Shown here: piece after piece, positions 36,153-46,784 of the stretch | Layout: the number at the start of each line of letters is the position of its first letter | Position numbering within the stretch: the first letter of the stretch is position 1 | Made by a program: the position numbers and the translations under genes | Source of the DNA: Polytrichum commune | Taxonomy: Eukaryota > Streptophyta > Polytrichopsida > Polytrichales > Polytrichaceae | Length of the DNA: 64,000 nt | NCBI GenBank assembly: GCA_950295325.1 | Contig: OX485805.1 | Location: 28,197,501-28,261,500 of the forward strand | Direction: 5' to 3' | Notes under the pieces: generated by a model | Database searches by the model: none | Seen by the model: the letters and a program-made list of their open reading frames with translations, nothing else | Told to the model about the DNA's origin: nothing

Positions 36153-36401
36153 GGCGTGGTAAGTGTTGATCTCAATTAATTGCACTCAGCCTCACGAATC
36201 TCAGAGTCGCCAAGTTAGGTCAAGACCACGAAACCCTAGCAACGGCAGGTGCGATATCGATTTTGAAGCTCAAAGTCCACATATAGTTTACATGCGGCAA
36301 ATTATTCGTCTTCCTAAGAACGATACTGCACAAATTAGATCACCATCCTCACATTTGGAACCACGCAAAACACCACCCCCAGACTGCACACCGTAGAGAA
36401 A
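36153..36401. promoter_or_regulatory. Putative bidirectional promoter between the dynein gene and a rightward transcript
   Basis: Only 249 bases separate the leftward ATG (36152) from the rightward ATG (36402). The segment contains a telo-box AAACCCTA at 36231-36238. The telo-box is kept in unit 2 (36678-36685) but changed to AAACCTAA in unit 3. No TATA box is obvious. Bidirectionality is inferred from the layout. Confidence 0.45.
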
Positions 36402-36433
36402 ATGGCCATCGAAGGAGATGGAGATACAAGAAC
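36402..36433 (+). other. Candidate first coding exon of a rightward gene, copy a
   Basis: ATG GCC ATC GAA GGA GAT and five more codons run to AAC, followed by GTGAGT, a good donor. The sequence after it (AAGTTACATGCACCAATCG) is shared with copy b. Downstream exons were not found, so the product is unknown. It could also be a non-coding first exon. Confidence 0.3.
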
Positions 36434-36449
36434 GTGAGTAAGTTACATG

Positions 36450-36568
36450 CACCAATCGTTGTTCAGTAATCCGACATCGAATTGATGTGTTGCATCATCT
36501 ACAAACTTGCAACTATTGGATCCTTTCTTGGACCCTAGTCCCTCCTTTCCTTTCTTTCTCTCCACCAT
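36450..36568 (-). pseudogene. Duplicated fragment of the dynein intermediate chain start
   Basis: An ATG at 36568 starts a 17-codon stretch parallel to the real gene start (MVERKKGKEGLGSKKGS against MAEGK-stop-GKEAGSKKGS). It then crosses the duplication boundary at about 36518 into the reverse of the rightward intron and stops at about 36447. It keeps AAA where the gene has TAA, and so records the likely ancestral codon. Confidence 0.6.
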
Positions 36569-37006
36569 GGCGCCGATGGGGGGTAATACCTATTAATCAA
36601 TCCGGTCCTGCTTAATTCATTGGCACTCAAGCCCACGAATCTCGAGAAATCTCGAGCCAAGTTAGGTCAGGACCACGAAACCCTAGCAACCGCGGGTGTG
36701 AGATCTATTGTTAAGCTCAGCATCCACCATTAGGTACAAGCGGAAAATTTGTCTTCCTAAGAACGATACCCCACAAATCAAATTAACCTCGTCACAAAAC
36801 TGAATCTCCGAGTCGCCAAGTTAGGTCAAGACCACGAAACCTAAGCAACAGCGGGTATATGAAATCAATTTTGAAGCTCAACATCCACCACTAGTTTACA
36901 AGCGGCAAGTTTGTCTTCCTAAGAGCGACACTTCACAGATCACCCTTGTCACATTCAGACCCACGCGAAAACCACCTCCGGAGTGCATACCCTGGAGAAA
37001 ACAGCC

Positions 37007-37036
37007 ATGGAATCAGGAGGTCACGACAATAAGAAC
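37007..37036 (+). other. Candidate first coding exon of a rightward gene, copy b
   Basis: ATG followed by nine codons (MESGGHDNKN) leads to GTAAGT, an ideal donor, and then TACATGCATCAATCG. It aligns with copy a, but the ATG is shifted by a few bases. No convincing second exon is seen in the following 27 kb, so the gene either has a very long intron, leaves the window, or is not protein-coding. Confidence 0.35.
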
Positions 37037-37076
37037 GTAAGTTACATGCATCAATCGTTGTTCAGTAATTCAACAT

Positions 37077-38818
37077 TCAAAATGTACATTGCAAAATATG
37101 TACTACAACAATTGACTGGGGGGATGGAGATTCATTACTTCTTCTTCTTCTTCTTCTTCTTCTTGATCTCCTTCCTCCATGCTCTTCCCTTACGCCAAAG
37201 GTAGGACGGAGGGGGACGATCGGGTTGAGGAGTGATGACAGGTAAGTCTGGTAATGTCCCACTCCCGTGACATCCTTCCCGGTTCGGTTTCGGTTCGGTT
37301 TCGGTTCGTGCTCCACCACCCATACACGGTATGCTAACACGGTATATCCTACGTCCTACATTCTTGGGATTTTGGCACATTGTGGCTTCAACACAAATCC
37401 CATAATATTGGTAACCATTAAAGGACTTAGGGTCTCAATTTATGACCAAATACACAAATTAACACGGGCCTCATCAAGTTCATAAATCGTATCTAATATA
37501 TTCATGGGTTAGAACATTGTTTTATACATTGTCTCATGTCAAGCAGAAGGAAAACATTTATTCATACTTGAAATTGATGATCAAAATACAACATATGTAT
37601 TTACATCCAAGGTCACTCAAGTTGCGCATTTGAATTCAAATCTTCACTACCATCAAGGTATTCAAGGTGTATTTGAAGAATGAGTTAATTTTTGTTATGG
37701 TCACTTTTAACATAATTGACTCATAATGGAATATATATGTAACTCAAATGCATGTGTTATACATGGAGAGGTCCAATTTAGACATGTTAGACCCTCAAGG
37801 GTTAAGTCTCGATAACGTGAAGATGAAGCAACACCCATCGTCCATGTTGATGGCAACATCAAAGGACATGGTTGAGTCGCATGGTGTTGTAACCCTTAAA
37901 GGATGAAGGGGCTCAATGTCAACACATATGCATGATTTCAACAAGCCTCACCTAGTCTTACATTCAAATTTTTAAAAAAATAGTTGATTATAAAATAGTA
38001 CTTAGTAAAATATTTGAACATGTCAAGGGGAATATGCAAAATTACAAATATGCTTTAGGATATATAAGGCTCTCTCTCTCTCTCAAACTACTTTAAAGAG
38101 TGTTTGCATTTGTTAGTTTTGGATGTAGACATGTAGAGTTTTGGAAATGTGTGGTAGATGAGGACATATGACAATCCTTGGCAAAGAGCAATAAAGTGTT
38201 GAAAAATGGATTCATAGATTACACTCATTTTTGGTACGCTCTTGTTGTTGTTCTCCTTGCAAGATATCATATTGCTTATGGTTTATAATGCGAGGGTGTT
38301 GAATGTGTTTGTGGAAGTGCACATTGGACAACATGCATCTCAAAATGTGTTACCAAGATATGCATTAGGAAGTGGTTAGGACACATGTGCGAGGATGTGA
38401 CACTCGTGTTAAGAGGTCCCGCATAAATGATTAAAATGACCCAAAAACCCTATCATATGTTGGTAGAGCATTAAAAAGGCCATATCATGACTCAATTTGT
38501 GAAAAACTACGTCCAAAAGTTGGGCAACTTGACCATAGATATAACATGTTTGGCAATATGCAAGCTACTAGAACAACCTAAAAACTCTAGCATAATCACT
38601 AGAGACATCAGATCCAAGCATAGTGAAAATGGCCTCAGGACGCTAGCCACATAGGCCATAAAATCACTTGGTAGGTAGTGTTCAAAGCATGTCTTCATGC
38701 CTCATGCCTTAGAAGAGAGTTTAAGGGTAGTCCATGCCAAGGGAGTTGTCTATTAATGAAGGACCAACTTTGGAGACATTTTGGAAAAGTTCGGGCAATA
38801 CTAGAGGCAAACAACTAC
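37077..38818. other. Intergenic or long-intron DNA, no gene seen
   Basis: Contains a (CTT)n microsatellite at 37139-37163, GGTTTCGGTTC repeats near 37280-37305 and a (TC)n tract near 38072-38085. No coding similarity. Confidence 0.4.
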
Positions 38819-38825
38819 GTTGTCA

Positions 38826-39014
38826 TGGTATTTAGTGTCACTTACTATTTGGAATTACACAATGCAACTTCTTATTCGTGGGTCTATTTTTTTATTAGCG
38901 AAAGTTGAATAGGTTGTTCAGAGATTTTGCTTGGTATGATATTAAATTCTTAGTAAATAGTTTTAGCATTGTGTAACCCCAAATAGTAAGTGACATTTAA
39001 TACCATAGATGGTG
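38826..39014. mobile_element. Family C foldback MITE, copy 1
   Basis: TGGTATTTAGTGTCACTTAC, CTATTTGG, ATTACACAATGC at the left pairs with GCATTGTGTAACCCCAAATA, GTAAGTGACATTTAATACCA at the right, giving an almost continuous hairpin of about 190 bp with a short central loop. Confidence 0.7.
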
Positions 39015-39019
39015 TAGTG

Positions 39020-40160
39020 AATGGAGCAAGGATGGATTGTGGGGGGAGTGAGAAAACTATTAACATAATGAAACGCATTGGACCTCCTCTCTCAAATCCC
39101 TAAAATTTTGAAAGAACTATATGATCTAAATTTGGTTTTTATACATGGGACCCATCACCTTTAATCTTGGCTTGGTCTATGCAATGTTGAATTGGCCTAC
39201 CGATCCTACTTAGTATGACAACTTAGAAAGTTGTATTTTAATATTCCAACCCTACTGTTCTAGTATGTTGATTTAAGTCTTAAATAAACCGTGAGTCACT
39301 AATACATACCATTTGAACACTTCTTTTAGCCAACTCACCACGAGTTTGACCTAAAGACAATACAAATAATTCTAATGGATTTATTCTTTCGTTGGGGGGG
39401 GGGACCTAGAAAATGGGATATCATTGTGTAACACCAATTTTTAGTTTTCGGTAGGAGCACATATTTTGTTTTGTGACCTATTATGGACATTTGAAGCTGA
39501 GGGTGTAGTGGACACAAAGCAAGTGATCACATAGTTGTAAATAGTCCAAACACCAAGTGGATGCATAACTTAATGTACGTGCACACGTGCAATGTCCATC
39601 ATGCAACAGACTATAATGGAAACAAATGACTGAAGGTCTCGACATATGTAAAACCATGGAGTTGCCGAATTTACACTTTAATGAACTATAGGTACACTGA
39701 AGGTACATAAGATTCTATAAACAAATGTGGAACATTAGTTGTGGTCCCACATGCTCACAATCATGAGGTCCATGCAAGGCTATAACTAGATACGCTATTC
39801 AAGAAACTCTTCATCCCACACAAAAGGAGAATTGAACGCCTAGATGGGTACCACAAACAACTATCTCTACATGGCCGTCATGGATTGAAAATTGTTTTGA
39901 CTAAATAATTCCATGAAAAGAATGAGATATGATTCAAATTGAGTCGCATGGCTTCCAATTCCGTTTTCGAAAGCTATTCCAATTGGATAATGGACACATA
40001 AACCGGATTAATCTAAGTACCCAATTAGCTCTCCGAAGTGTTGAGAATGGGTGCGACTACCTTATCTTATTATGTCCAAATATAAGTTGTCATGGTGGTG
40101 AGTCATCATGAGTCCCGTCTCTGGGGATGGTAGGGTTCACCCACAAGTTATAAAACGGAC
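39020..40160. other. Intergenic DNA, nothing recognised
   Basis: No gene, tandem array or paired transposon end was seen. Confidence 0.4.
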
Positions 40161-40164
40161 CTCA

Positions 40165-40413
40165 CTATCACTTACTAAGCAATTTTACATCCAACTTTCA
40201 ATCATCCATGACAATATTTCATCACAAGACTGTTAGGATGCATAATATAACAAATTTTATATCCATATTTCACTAATTAACATGGTTTTCATCCAAACTT
40301 CAATCCTCTATGACAATATTTGTAGATTTATTCATAAGAAGTGTTGTTAGAGAAGTTACACAGTGACACAAAATACCACATGACTCTAAATACAATATTT
40401 AGTGTAGTGATTC
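40165..40413 (+). mobile_element. Family B MITE, partial copy
   Basis: Matches the right half of family B: GTTAGGATGCATAATATA, ATTCATAAGAAGTGTTGTTA, GAAGTTACACAGTGACA and a right end AATACAATATTTAGTGTAGT. The left half is missing. Confidence 0.6.
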
Positions 40414-40419
40414 ATCAAC

Positions 40420-42465
40420 TAGTAGGAATTATGGCGCATGTTTTAGTTCATGGCAACTATATATGCTCTTTCTTCTACCTAGTGTGGGCTTCATTAATTC
40501 AGACTTTCATCACTATTTTAGCTAACTTGATCTAGTGTGGTACACTCTTTAGTACAACAAGACATTATGTTTCATAAATAAACATGGGGCTTATACACAC
40601 AATCATAAAAGCAATCTAAAAACACATTATTCGTGCCCAACCAATGGCAACATGAAGACATGCTAAGCCGTCTTGATATTTGTAGAGATATTATTCACTT
40701 TGTGAGTGCTTATATGTGCAAGGAGTGGTGGTAAAACATTGGAGTGGTGCCGGAAGCCCATGCAATGACACATGCAAACAACAATTATTTTACCGAGCCA
40801 CTTTGTTTCACAAATCATTTAATTAAAGTGGGTCACTCTAACTTGATGGCACATTATCTAAGCACCCACATTAGTTAGAATAAAGAGTGTATCGTGGGGG
40901 TACGATAAAAATCGTCCCTCTCACATAAATCCAATGGGGTCTTACTAGACAAAAGCAAGGATTTTTACCCACATTTCAGGGTTGACATAGGAACAAGAAT
41001 AGGATCCATGGCTTATACAACATTGGCTCGGGTTTGCACCCTCCCCCATGGTACGTAGTTGCCATGAAACTTTACACATTCATCAACTGGTAGACTTTGA
41101 AGGCGAGAGGGAATTTACCACTTTTACATTTAGCCATTTTGGGTCCACACGAGATTCATTCTACCCCTAGTCTAGTGCATCATTAGTGGCCATTCACCGC
41201 TTTTGGGTATTCTACCTTACACAACCTACACCCAAGACTCCCATTCTAATAGGGGCTCAGGGTAGGCCCAACTTCCAAGGTTGTCAGCCTTCGGAGATTT
41301 TTGTGCAAGGGTGGATAAACTTTAAAAAACCAGCCAACTTGGCTAACATGTAATGAACTGGTCTTCATGCGACAATGGGGCCCTCGCACTCCAACCAACA
41401 TGCAAAACATGCCTATCTAACATAAAAATGTATAACCGCCACCCGGGTTCAGCTAGCCACCGATAACTAGTAGCATGTTGTGTGAACAATACTCAAGATG
41501 AGCACTATCAATTTTTTGCAAGAGTAACCAAAACAACAGGGGCATAACACTTGGCAAATTCACGGTTGGTAACAACATCAGTCTCAAATGAGTAATGTTA
41601 CAATGCCTCCTAGATTCATTCTTATTCCCCCTCGATCGGGTCCTACTAAATGAAATTGGGGTCGTTGAACTTGAAAGAAAAGAAAAGAAAAGAAAAATTA
41701 ACGCCCGTACTTTTATACCGGCGTGAATGTGAGCCCGTTAGCCTTGTATTGATCACGGTGTTCCGTGATGCAGTATAAGGTGATTTGCCTCCGTGGGGAG
41801 GTGGGCTCTGGTGTAACATTAAGTATATCTAACCTTACTAAGGCGGGGAGATGGGTGTTTGTTTGTTATCTAGTTTCATTTTATTTAGAACCAGGTATGT
41901 GAGGTATTTGATGACGTTTTGGTGAATATGTTTCATAAGGAGTTTGATGCTGGACTTAGGGATTTTTAGTTGGGTTAGTTTTTCAATGGAGTGTTCGTGA
42001 ATGGCTCCTTTGACTCTAGTTGTGATGGTAATGATGGGGTTGTTGAACTTGAATTAGGATACCAACGTCACAATACCAATGTCCGGAGAATGAGACCCGA
42101 GTGCTTCCAAGTCCAACCGGTTCAATAATCGGGGAGATTTTTGGGCATAGTCAGTTGAGATCCTAGTGTTTGCAAGTCCAACCGGCAGTTTCATGTAGAC
42201 AACCTTCGGTTTTCCTTTGTTAAATTGGGGTATATTCCACAGATTCCTCTAAAGTGATCGGTAAGTGTCATACAGTCTCCAACTTCAACCGGTTATTTCT
42301 CAAACTCAACCGGTTCATCTGTAACTAACTGCCGGTTCTCCCCGATCATAGAACCGGTTTACATGCTGGCATCGCTTGGTTTTCTTTCGTTAAGTTGGAG
42401 GCATATTCTATAGATTCCTCGACAAGGGTCGGTAATTATGCTGGAAGCCGTGAACTTCAACCGGA
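40420..42465. other. Repeat-derived intergenic DNA, no gene
   Basis: From about 42050 to 42470 there is a diverged repeat (family G) rich in AACCGGTT words (TCCAAGTCCAACCGG, AACTCAACCGGTTCATCTG). It recurs near 55548-55745 and, inverted, near 62500-62680 and 63890-63960. A short AAAGAAAAG tract lies at 41677-41697. Confidence 0.45.
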
Positions 42466-42473
42466 TGTATCTC

Positions 42474-42974
42474 AGGGCCACTTCACACACGAGCCAAGAG
42501 CCGTGACCATGACATTGTGAGAGCCCAAAAGAAAGTGTTCACAAGCCATCCCAAGACACCTTCAAAAGCATGTAGTGTGGTCATGGACCCGCAAGTGTAG
42601 TGTGAAGTCATATGTGACCAGGCCCTCAACCAAATGCTATTTCAATGAATTTCTATTCATGCGGGTTCTCACACATGATATAATAGAATAAACCAACGGT
42701 TGTGAGCGTTCGGAGTGTCATGGCCTCCCGGTTTTGTGATAGACCTACCTCCAAGAGATGATTTTTGAAAATAATCCAAGTGACCATGAAATATGATCCA
42801 CTTGATGCCATGTAGGAATCCATGTAGACTAAACATCCATCTTGCATTCACATACTCCGTTGGTCCCTCAAGCGTAGTGTGAAGCGAACTTGGACCGGCT
42901 CCGCCTTTTCTACCTTTGAGGGTGCTTGAAGTGCAATGGTCATGGGTTCATAGTCTCGTGTGTGAAGTGGCCCT
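42474..42974. mobile_element. hAT-like element, family F, copy 1 (about 500 bp)
   Basis: Starts AGGGCCACTTCACACACGAG and ends CTCGTGTGTGAAGTGGCCCT, an exact 20-bp terminal inverted repeat. It is inserted in a family G repeat. The target duplication is not clean (GTATCTCA at the left, CGATCTCA nearby at the right). No coding sequence. Confidence 0.7.
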
Positions 42975-43010
42975 CGATCTCAACCGCTTCATCTGCAATG
43001 AGCTAACTTA

Positions 43011-43603
43011 GGGTCACTTCACACACAAGGCCGAAGGCCCCTGACCATGGCAATGTAAGAGCTCTCATTGGTCGAAAAGGAGGAGACCGTCCAAGTTCAC
43101 TTCACACTAGGAGGTGAAGGCCTAAAGGCCCAAAGAAAAGTTTTGTGGACGAAAAGCCTACATGGAGTCCTACATGGCAGGTTGTGGATAAGGATGCATA
43201 ATTTACCGGAATTTGCGTCAGACCCACTTCCAAGAGGTGGGCTTGACGCAAATTCCGGGAGACCACAATTCTTTTAATATATTTTTTTCCAGCAGGACAA
43301 ATTTGAGGACAGACTACATGGAAAATTCCAGAACAGATCCCAAGACAGACAAACACCACCAAGTAATTCTCTTAAATTGATAAAATTTGAAACATATTAT
43401 ATTAAACCAAACCTCCCCTCTTTTTCCGCCAACAAAGTATGCAATGGTCCCGCAATATGGTTCATTCTCACTTCACACAATGCTTGAGGGCCCGTGACCA
43501 CATAAAACGGCTTTCCCAACACCCATGGTACAGCCTTTGGATGAGAGTCAAGGGTCCTCACCATTACGAGGTCACGGCTCTTGGCTCATGTGTAAAGCGG
43601 CCC
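43011..43603. mobile_element. hAT-like element, family F, copy 2 (593 bp)
   Basis: Starts GGGTCACTTCACACACAAGG and ends with TGTGTAAAGCGGCCC, an imperfect terminal inverted repeat like copy 1. Flanked by CTAACTTA (43003-43010) and TTAACTTA (43604-43611), an 8-bp duplication with one mismatch. It contains a strong internal hairpin at 43206-43258. The open frames inside are not supported as genes. Confidence 0.72.
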
Positions 43604-43743
43604 TTAACTTAGTAGCCGATGCTCCACATTCATTCAGAGCACAAGACTTTACCCAACGCCAAGCAGCGGGCGGGCCAATGGAAATTCGCGGTATCATAAA
43701 TATAAAGGTGGCAGCAGAGTGGACAGTGGCAGTAGTGGGAGTG

Positions 43744-43781
43744 TGCAGGCAGGCAGGCAGGCAGGCAATCAATCAATCAGA
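43744..43781. repeat. Microsatellite (GGCA)n followed by (ATCA)n
   Basis: About five CAGG/GGCA units run directly into three ATCA units. Confidence 0.8.
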
Positions 43782-44103
43782 TAAGATATTCCTGATAACT
43801 AATTATTGAGGTCGGGAGGCGTCCTGGCCTGTAACAATTAGTTTACGTAGTCCTGCTTCCGACCCCCCCTCCCCCTTTCCTTTATGGGTAAAAGGAGTCT
43901 TCCTACTAACTTACATAAGAGCCCGATGACGCTGTCCTTTGTTACCAGGATATTGTTCCCCCTGCAATCACTGAAGCCTCACCTAAAAGACTTTTCTAAC
44001 AGTCTTCCCTCTGCCATGCCAGGCCAGGCCGCCTCACCCGGGGTAAGCGAGGGCGAGCTTCCATGGAGGCCGCTCGTCCACTAGATTCTAGAGAATAGTG
44101 GGT

Positions 44104-44770
44104 TGGAGGTGTGTGCATGTAGATAAGCACAAGCCGTCAATCAACTGTATTCTGGTGGCTTGTTAGAATGTGGAGGGCCGACGGACTTTTGTGTGTTCCA
44201 CTAAAGCACTTCTTAACCTGCAAGTGCCCATCACCGAAGGGTTGAAGACCGGTTTTAGGAGGAAGAGGCGTGCACATGTAAATTAAGCACGAGTTGTCAA
44301 CCAACCGCATTCTGGTGGCCTTCTAGAATGTGGAGGGCCATGGACACGGGCCGCCAGACTTCCGTGTGTTCATAAAGCACCTTTTAACCTAGAAGTGCCC
44401 ATCACCGAAGGGTTGAAGACCGGTTTGAGGAGGAGGAGGTGTGCACATGTAGATCAACACAGGTTGTCAACCAACTGCATTCTAGCGGCCTACTAGAATG
44501 TGAAGGGCCACGGACACAGGCCGCTAGACTTCCATGTGTTCACTAAAGCACCTTTTAACCTACAAGTGCCCGTCACCAAAGGTTTGAAGACTAGTTATAG
44601 GAGGAGGAGGTGTGCACATGTAGATAAGCACAAGCCGTCAACCAACCACATTATGGCAGCCTACTAGAATGTGGAGGGCCACAAACACGGACCGCTAGAC
44701 TTTTATGTGTTCATTGTAACACTTTTTAACCTACAAATACCGGTCACCAAAGAATTATAGGGGGAGGAGG
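44104..44770 (+). repeat. Tandem array, four units of about 165-171 bp
   Basis: Units begin at about 44104, 44268, 44438 and 44609. Each contains TGTGCACATGTAGAT, TGTCAACCAAC, CTAGAATGTGGAGGGCCA, CACCTTTTAACCTACAAGTG and a GAGGAGGAGG end. Similarity between units is about 80-90% by eye. The length is satellite-like, but only four copies are present. Confidence 0.85.
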
Positions 44771-45419
44771 ATGAAGTTAGTAGGTGGACCAAAATTTGAG
44801 AAGATGAGAGTATCTAATTGGCACATACGAACCCGAAGCCCCACCAGATTCCATCTACATTTGGGTGGGTTTATTCTTATTCCCACTAGAATCTGGTGGG
44901 CGAGCGGCCTACATGGAGACACGCCGTAAGTATTCCAAACAGCACCCAAGATACTTCTTCTGGCACTGTTATGAAGAATGATGATGATCGGTGATCATGG
45001 TGGCCAGAGTCCTTTTTATAATTTTTGTCACTCAAATGCCGGTGATTTATCCTCCCTCGCCTCTTGTTTTTACCTCAACTCCCACTCATTCCTATCCAAC
45101 AGAAAGTACTAAGCGACTGCCACTGGTGGCAGGGGGAAAAGAAAAAATTGTATGATGTCCATGATTAGAGGAGATCATTTCTGCTACAATATCATTGTGT
45201 GAATGGCAGTGCAGGCCGGCACCCTTTCCCTTTGCCGATGCAAGGCCAACTCATGGTGGTAAGTACTCATACCTTAACACACAAAATGATTGCCACTCTC
45301 CATTGTCTAGGTTATTGACGATACACCTCTCAATGGCCGGGCCGTGACAACTTGAACCCCGCGCCCGCCCGCGGAGGGGCCATCATAGCTTAGGTACGTC
45401 ACTTTATTCCGGTGTATGA

Positions 45420-46780
45420 TACCCCCACGTTGAACCCTAACATTAATGACCGTCATTGCGTTTCCATGATCACTCCGACTCCTCCCTCCCGCCGGCACTT
45501 CGTCAACGCAAACCAAACATTATTATGTTGGGGTAACGTGGTCGATCGCTATTAACGTCTTTCACGCCTGTTACCATGGATTACCATTCGGAGTTATGTG
45601 TTGCTATGGTTCTTTCAGAGATGATAAGTTTGTAAACCCCAAGTAACATTGTTTTTATTCTATTGTAATCCCACGAATCCCAACATTAATGACTATCATT
45701 GGCTTTCCACGTTCACTTTTGAGTCCCACCGGCACTTGCTTGACACAAACAAACACGGTTATGTTTGGGTAAGGTCATAGCTATTTGACGTCCTTCACAC
45801 CTATTATTGTGGATTACCATTTGGAGTTTTGTGTTGCTATGATTCTTTTACAGATGGTAAATTTGTAAACCCCAAGTAACACTTTACTCTGTTGCATTGT
45901 AATACCACGAATCCCAACATTAATGACCTTCATTGGTTTTCCACATTCACTTTTGAGTCCCACCGACACTTGCTCGACACAAACAAACACGGTTATGTTT
46001 GGGTAAGGTCATAGCTATTTGACATCTTTCCTCGGGGGGTTCACTCCCTCTTATATTTTGCATACACGTGCGTTCGGGACCTATTTATTGGGGGGGTTAT
46101 TTACCTTGCAGAAAAGATTATAAGGTGATGGTATTTTACATGTAAACATGGTTTATTATTTTAAAATCCCCTATTTTACATGTACATTTTTTACAAAATT
46201 TATCTACAATGAATATATTGGACCCTATTTTTTATCGCACGTTGTTCTACGATTTTCGCCAGTGAACCCCCCAAGCATCTTTCACACCTATTACTGTGGA
46301 TTACCATTTGGAGTAATGCTTTGTTGTTGGGATTTCCAAACTCGAGTAACACTTCATTCTATTTGACTTGAATCCCACAAATCCCAACATTAGTGACCGT
46401 CGTTGCTTTTCCATCCTCACTCCGACTCCTATCAGCACGTGCTCAACACAAACAAACACAATTCTACTTCGGAAAGGTGGTAGCTCCTCACACCTTTCAC
46501 ACATGTTACCATGGGTTACCATTTGGAGTTTTGCATTGCCATAACTTTTACATCTAAGATTTTTTAAGCCCAAAGAATACTTTATTCTATCATATTATAA
46601 TGCCATGAATCCCAACATTAGTGACTGTCGTTGTTTTTCCATCAGTCTGACTACAACCAACATTGCCTCAACACAAAGAAAACACAACATATGTTTGGGT
46701 AAGGTCGTGGTAGCTCCACCCCCACTACACCTTTCATACCTATTACCGTGGTTTACCATTTGGAGTTATGTATTGACCTC
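45420..46780 (+). repeat. Tandem array, about six units of 215-237 bp, one interrupted by a hAT-like element
   Basis: Each unit carries the order TTTCAC.CCT.TTACCATGG, ATTACCATTTGGAGTT, ACCCCAAGTAACA, AATCCCAACATTA.TGAC, CCACAAACAAACACGG-like and GTTTGGGTAAGGTC. The TTTCAC phase marker falls at about 45558, 45791, 46026/46281, 46494 and 46731. The unit beginning at 46022 is split by the insertion at 46031-46275. Confidence 0.8.
46031..46275 (+). mobile_element. hAT-like element, family E, copy 2, internally deleted (245 bp)
   Basis: Starts CTCGGGGGGTTCACT and ends AGTGAACCCCCCAAG, with a perfect 8-bp duplication CATCTTTC (46023-46030 and 46276-46283). Relative to the 607-629 bp copies it lacks about 370 bp of the middle, joining AAGGTGATGGTATTTTACAT to the distal part. 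Inserted into a tandem-repeat monomer. Confidence 0.88.
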
Positions 46781-46784
46781 ACCT

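Larger units (their letters stand above)
36094..37075. repeat. Partly triplicated divergent promoter/first-exon region
   Basis: Unit 1 (about 36094-36500) runs from the dynein first exon, through the shared leader/promoter, to a rightward ATG-exon with a donor. Unit 2 (about 36516-36795) repeats the dynein start (CCTTTCTTGGACCCT at 36520) and the promoter core (GTTAGGTCAGGACCACGAAA) but is cut off at the right. Unit 3 (about 36800-37075) repeats the promoter core and the rightward exon. All three carry GAATCTC, AAGTTAGGTCA.GACCACGAAAC and TCTTCCTAAGA.CGA. Confidence 0.8.

Noticed and set aside
35800..36162. 120-codon plus-strand frame
   Set aside because: Antisense shadow of dynein exon 1, whose GSPKR-rich minus-strand frame joins exon 2 in phase.
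43525..43809. 94-codon frame with microsatellite tail
   Set aside because: It crosses the end of a family F element and a GGCA microsatellite; no support as a gene.
44104..44770. CRISPR-like regularly spaced repeats
   Set aside because: Units are contiguous, about 170 bp, in a plant nuclear context with no spacers; this is an ordinary tandem array.
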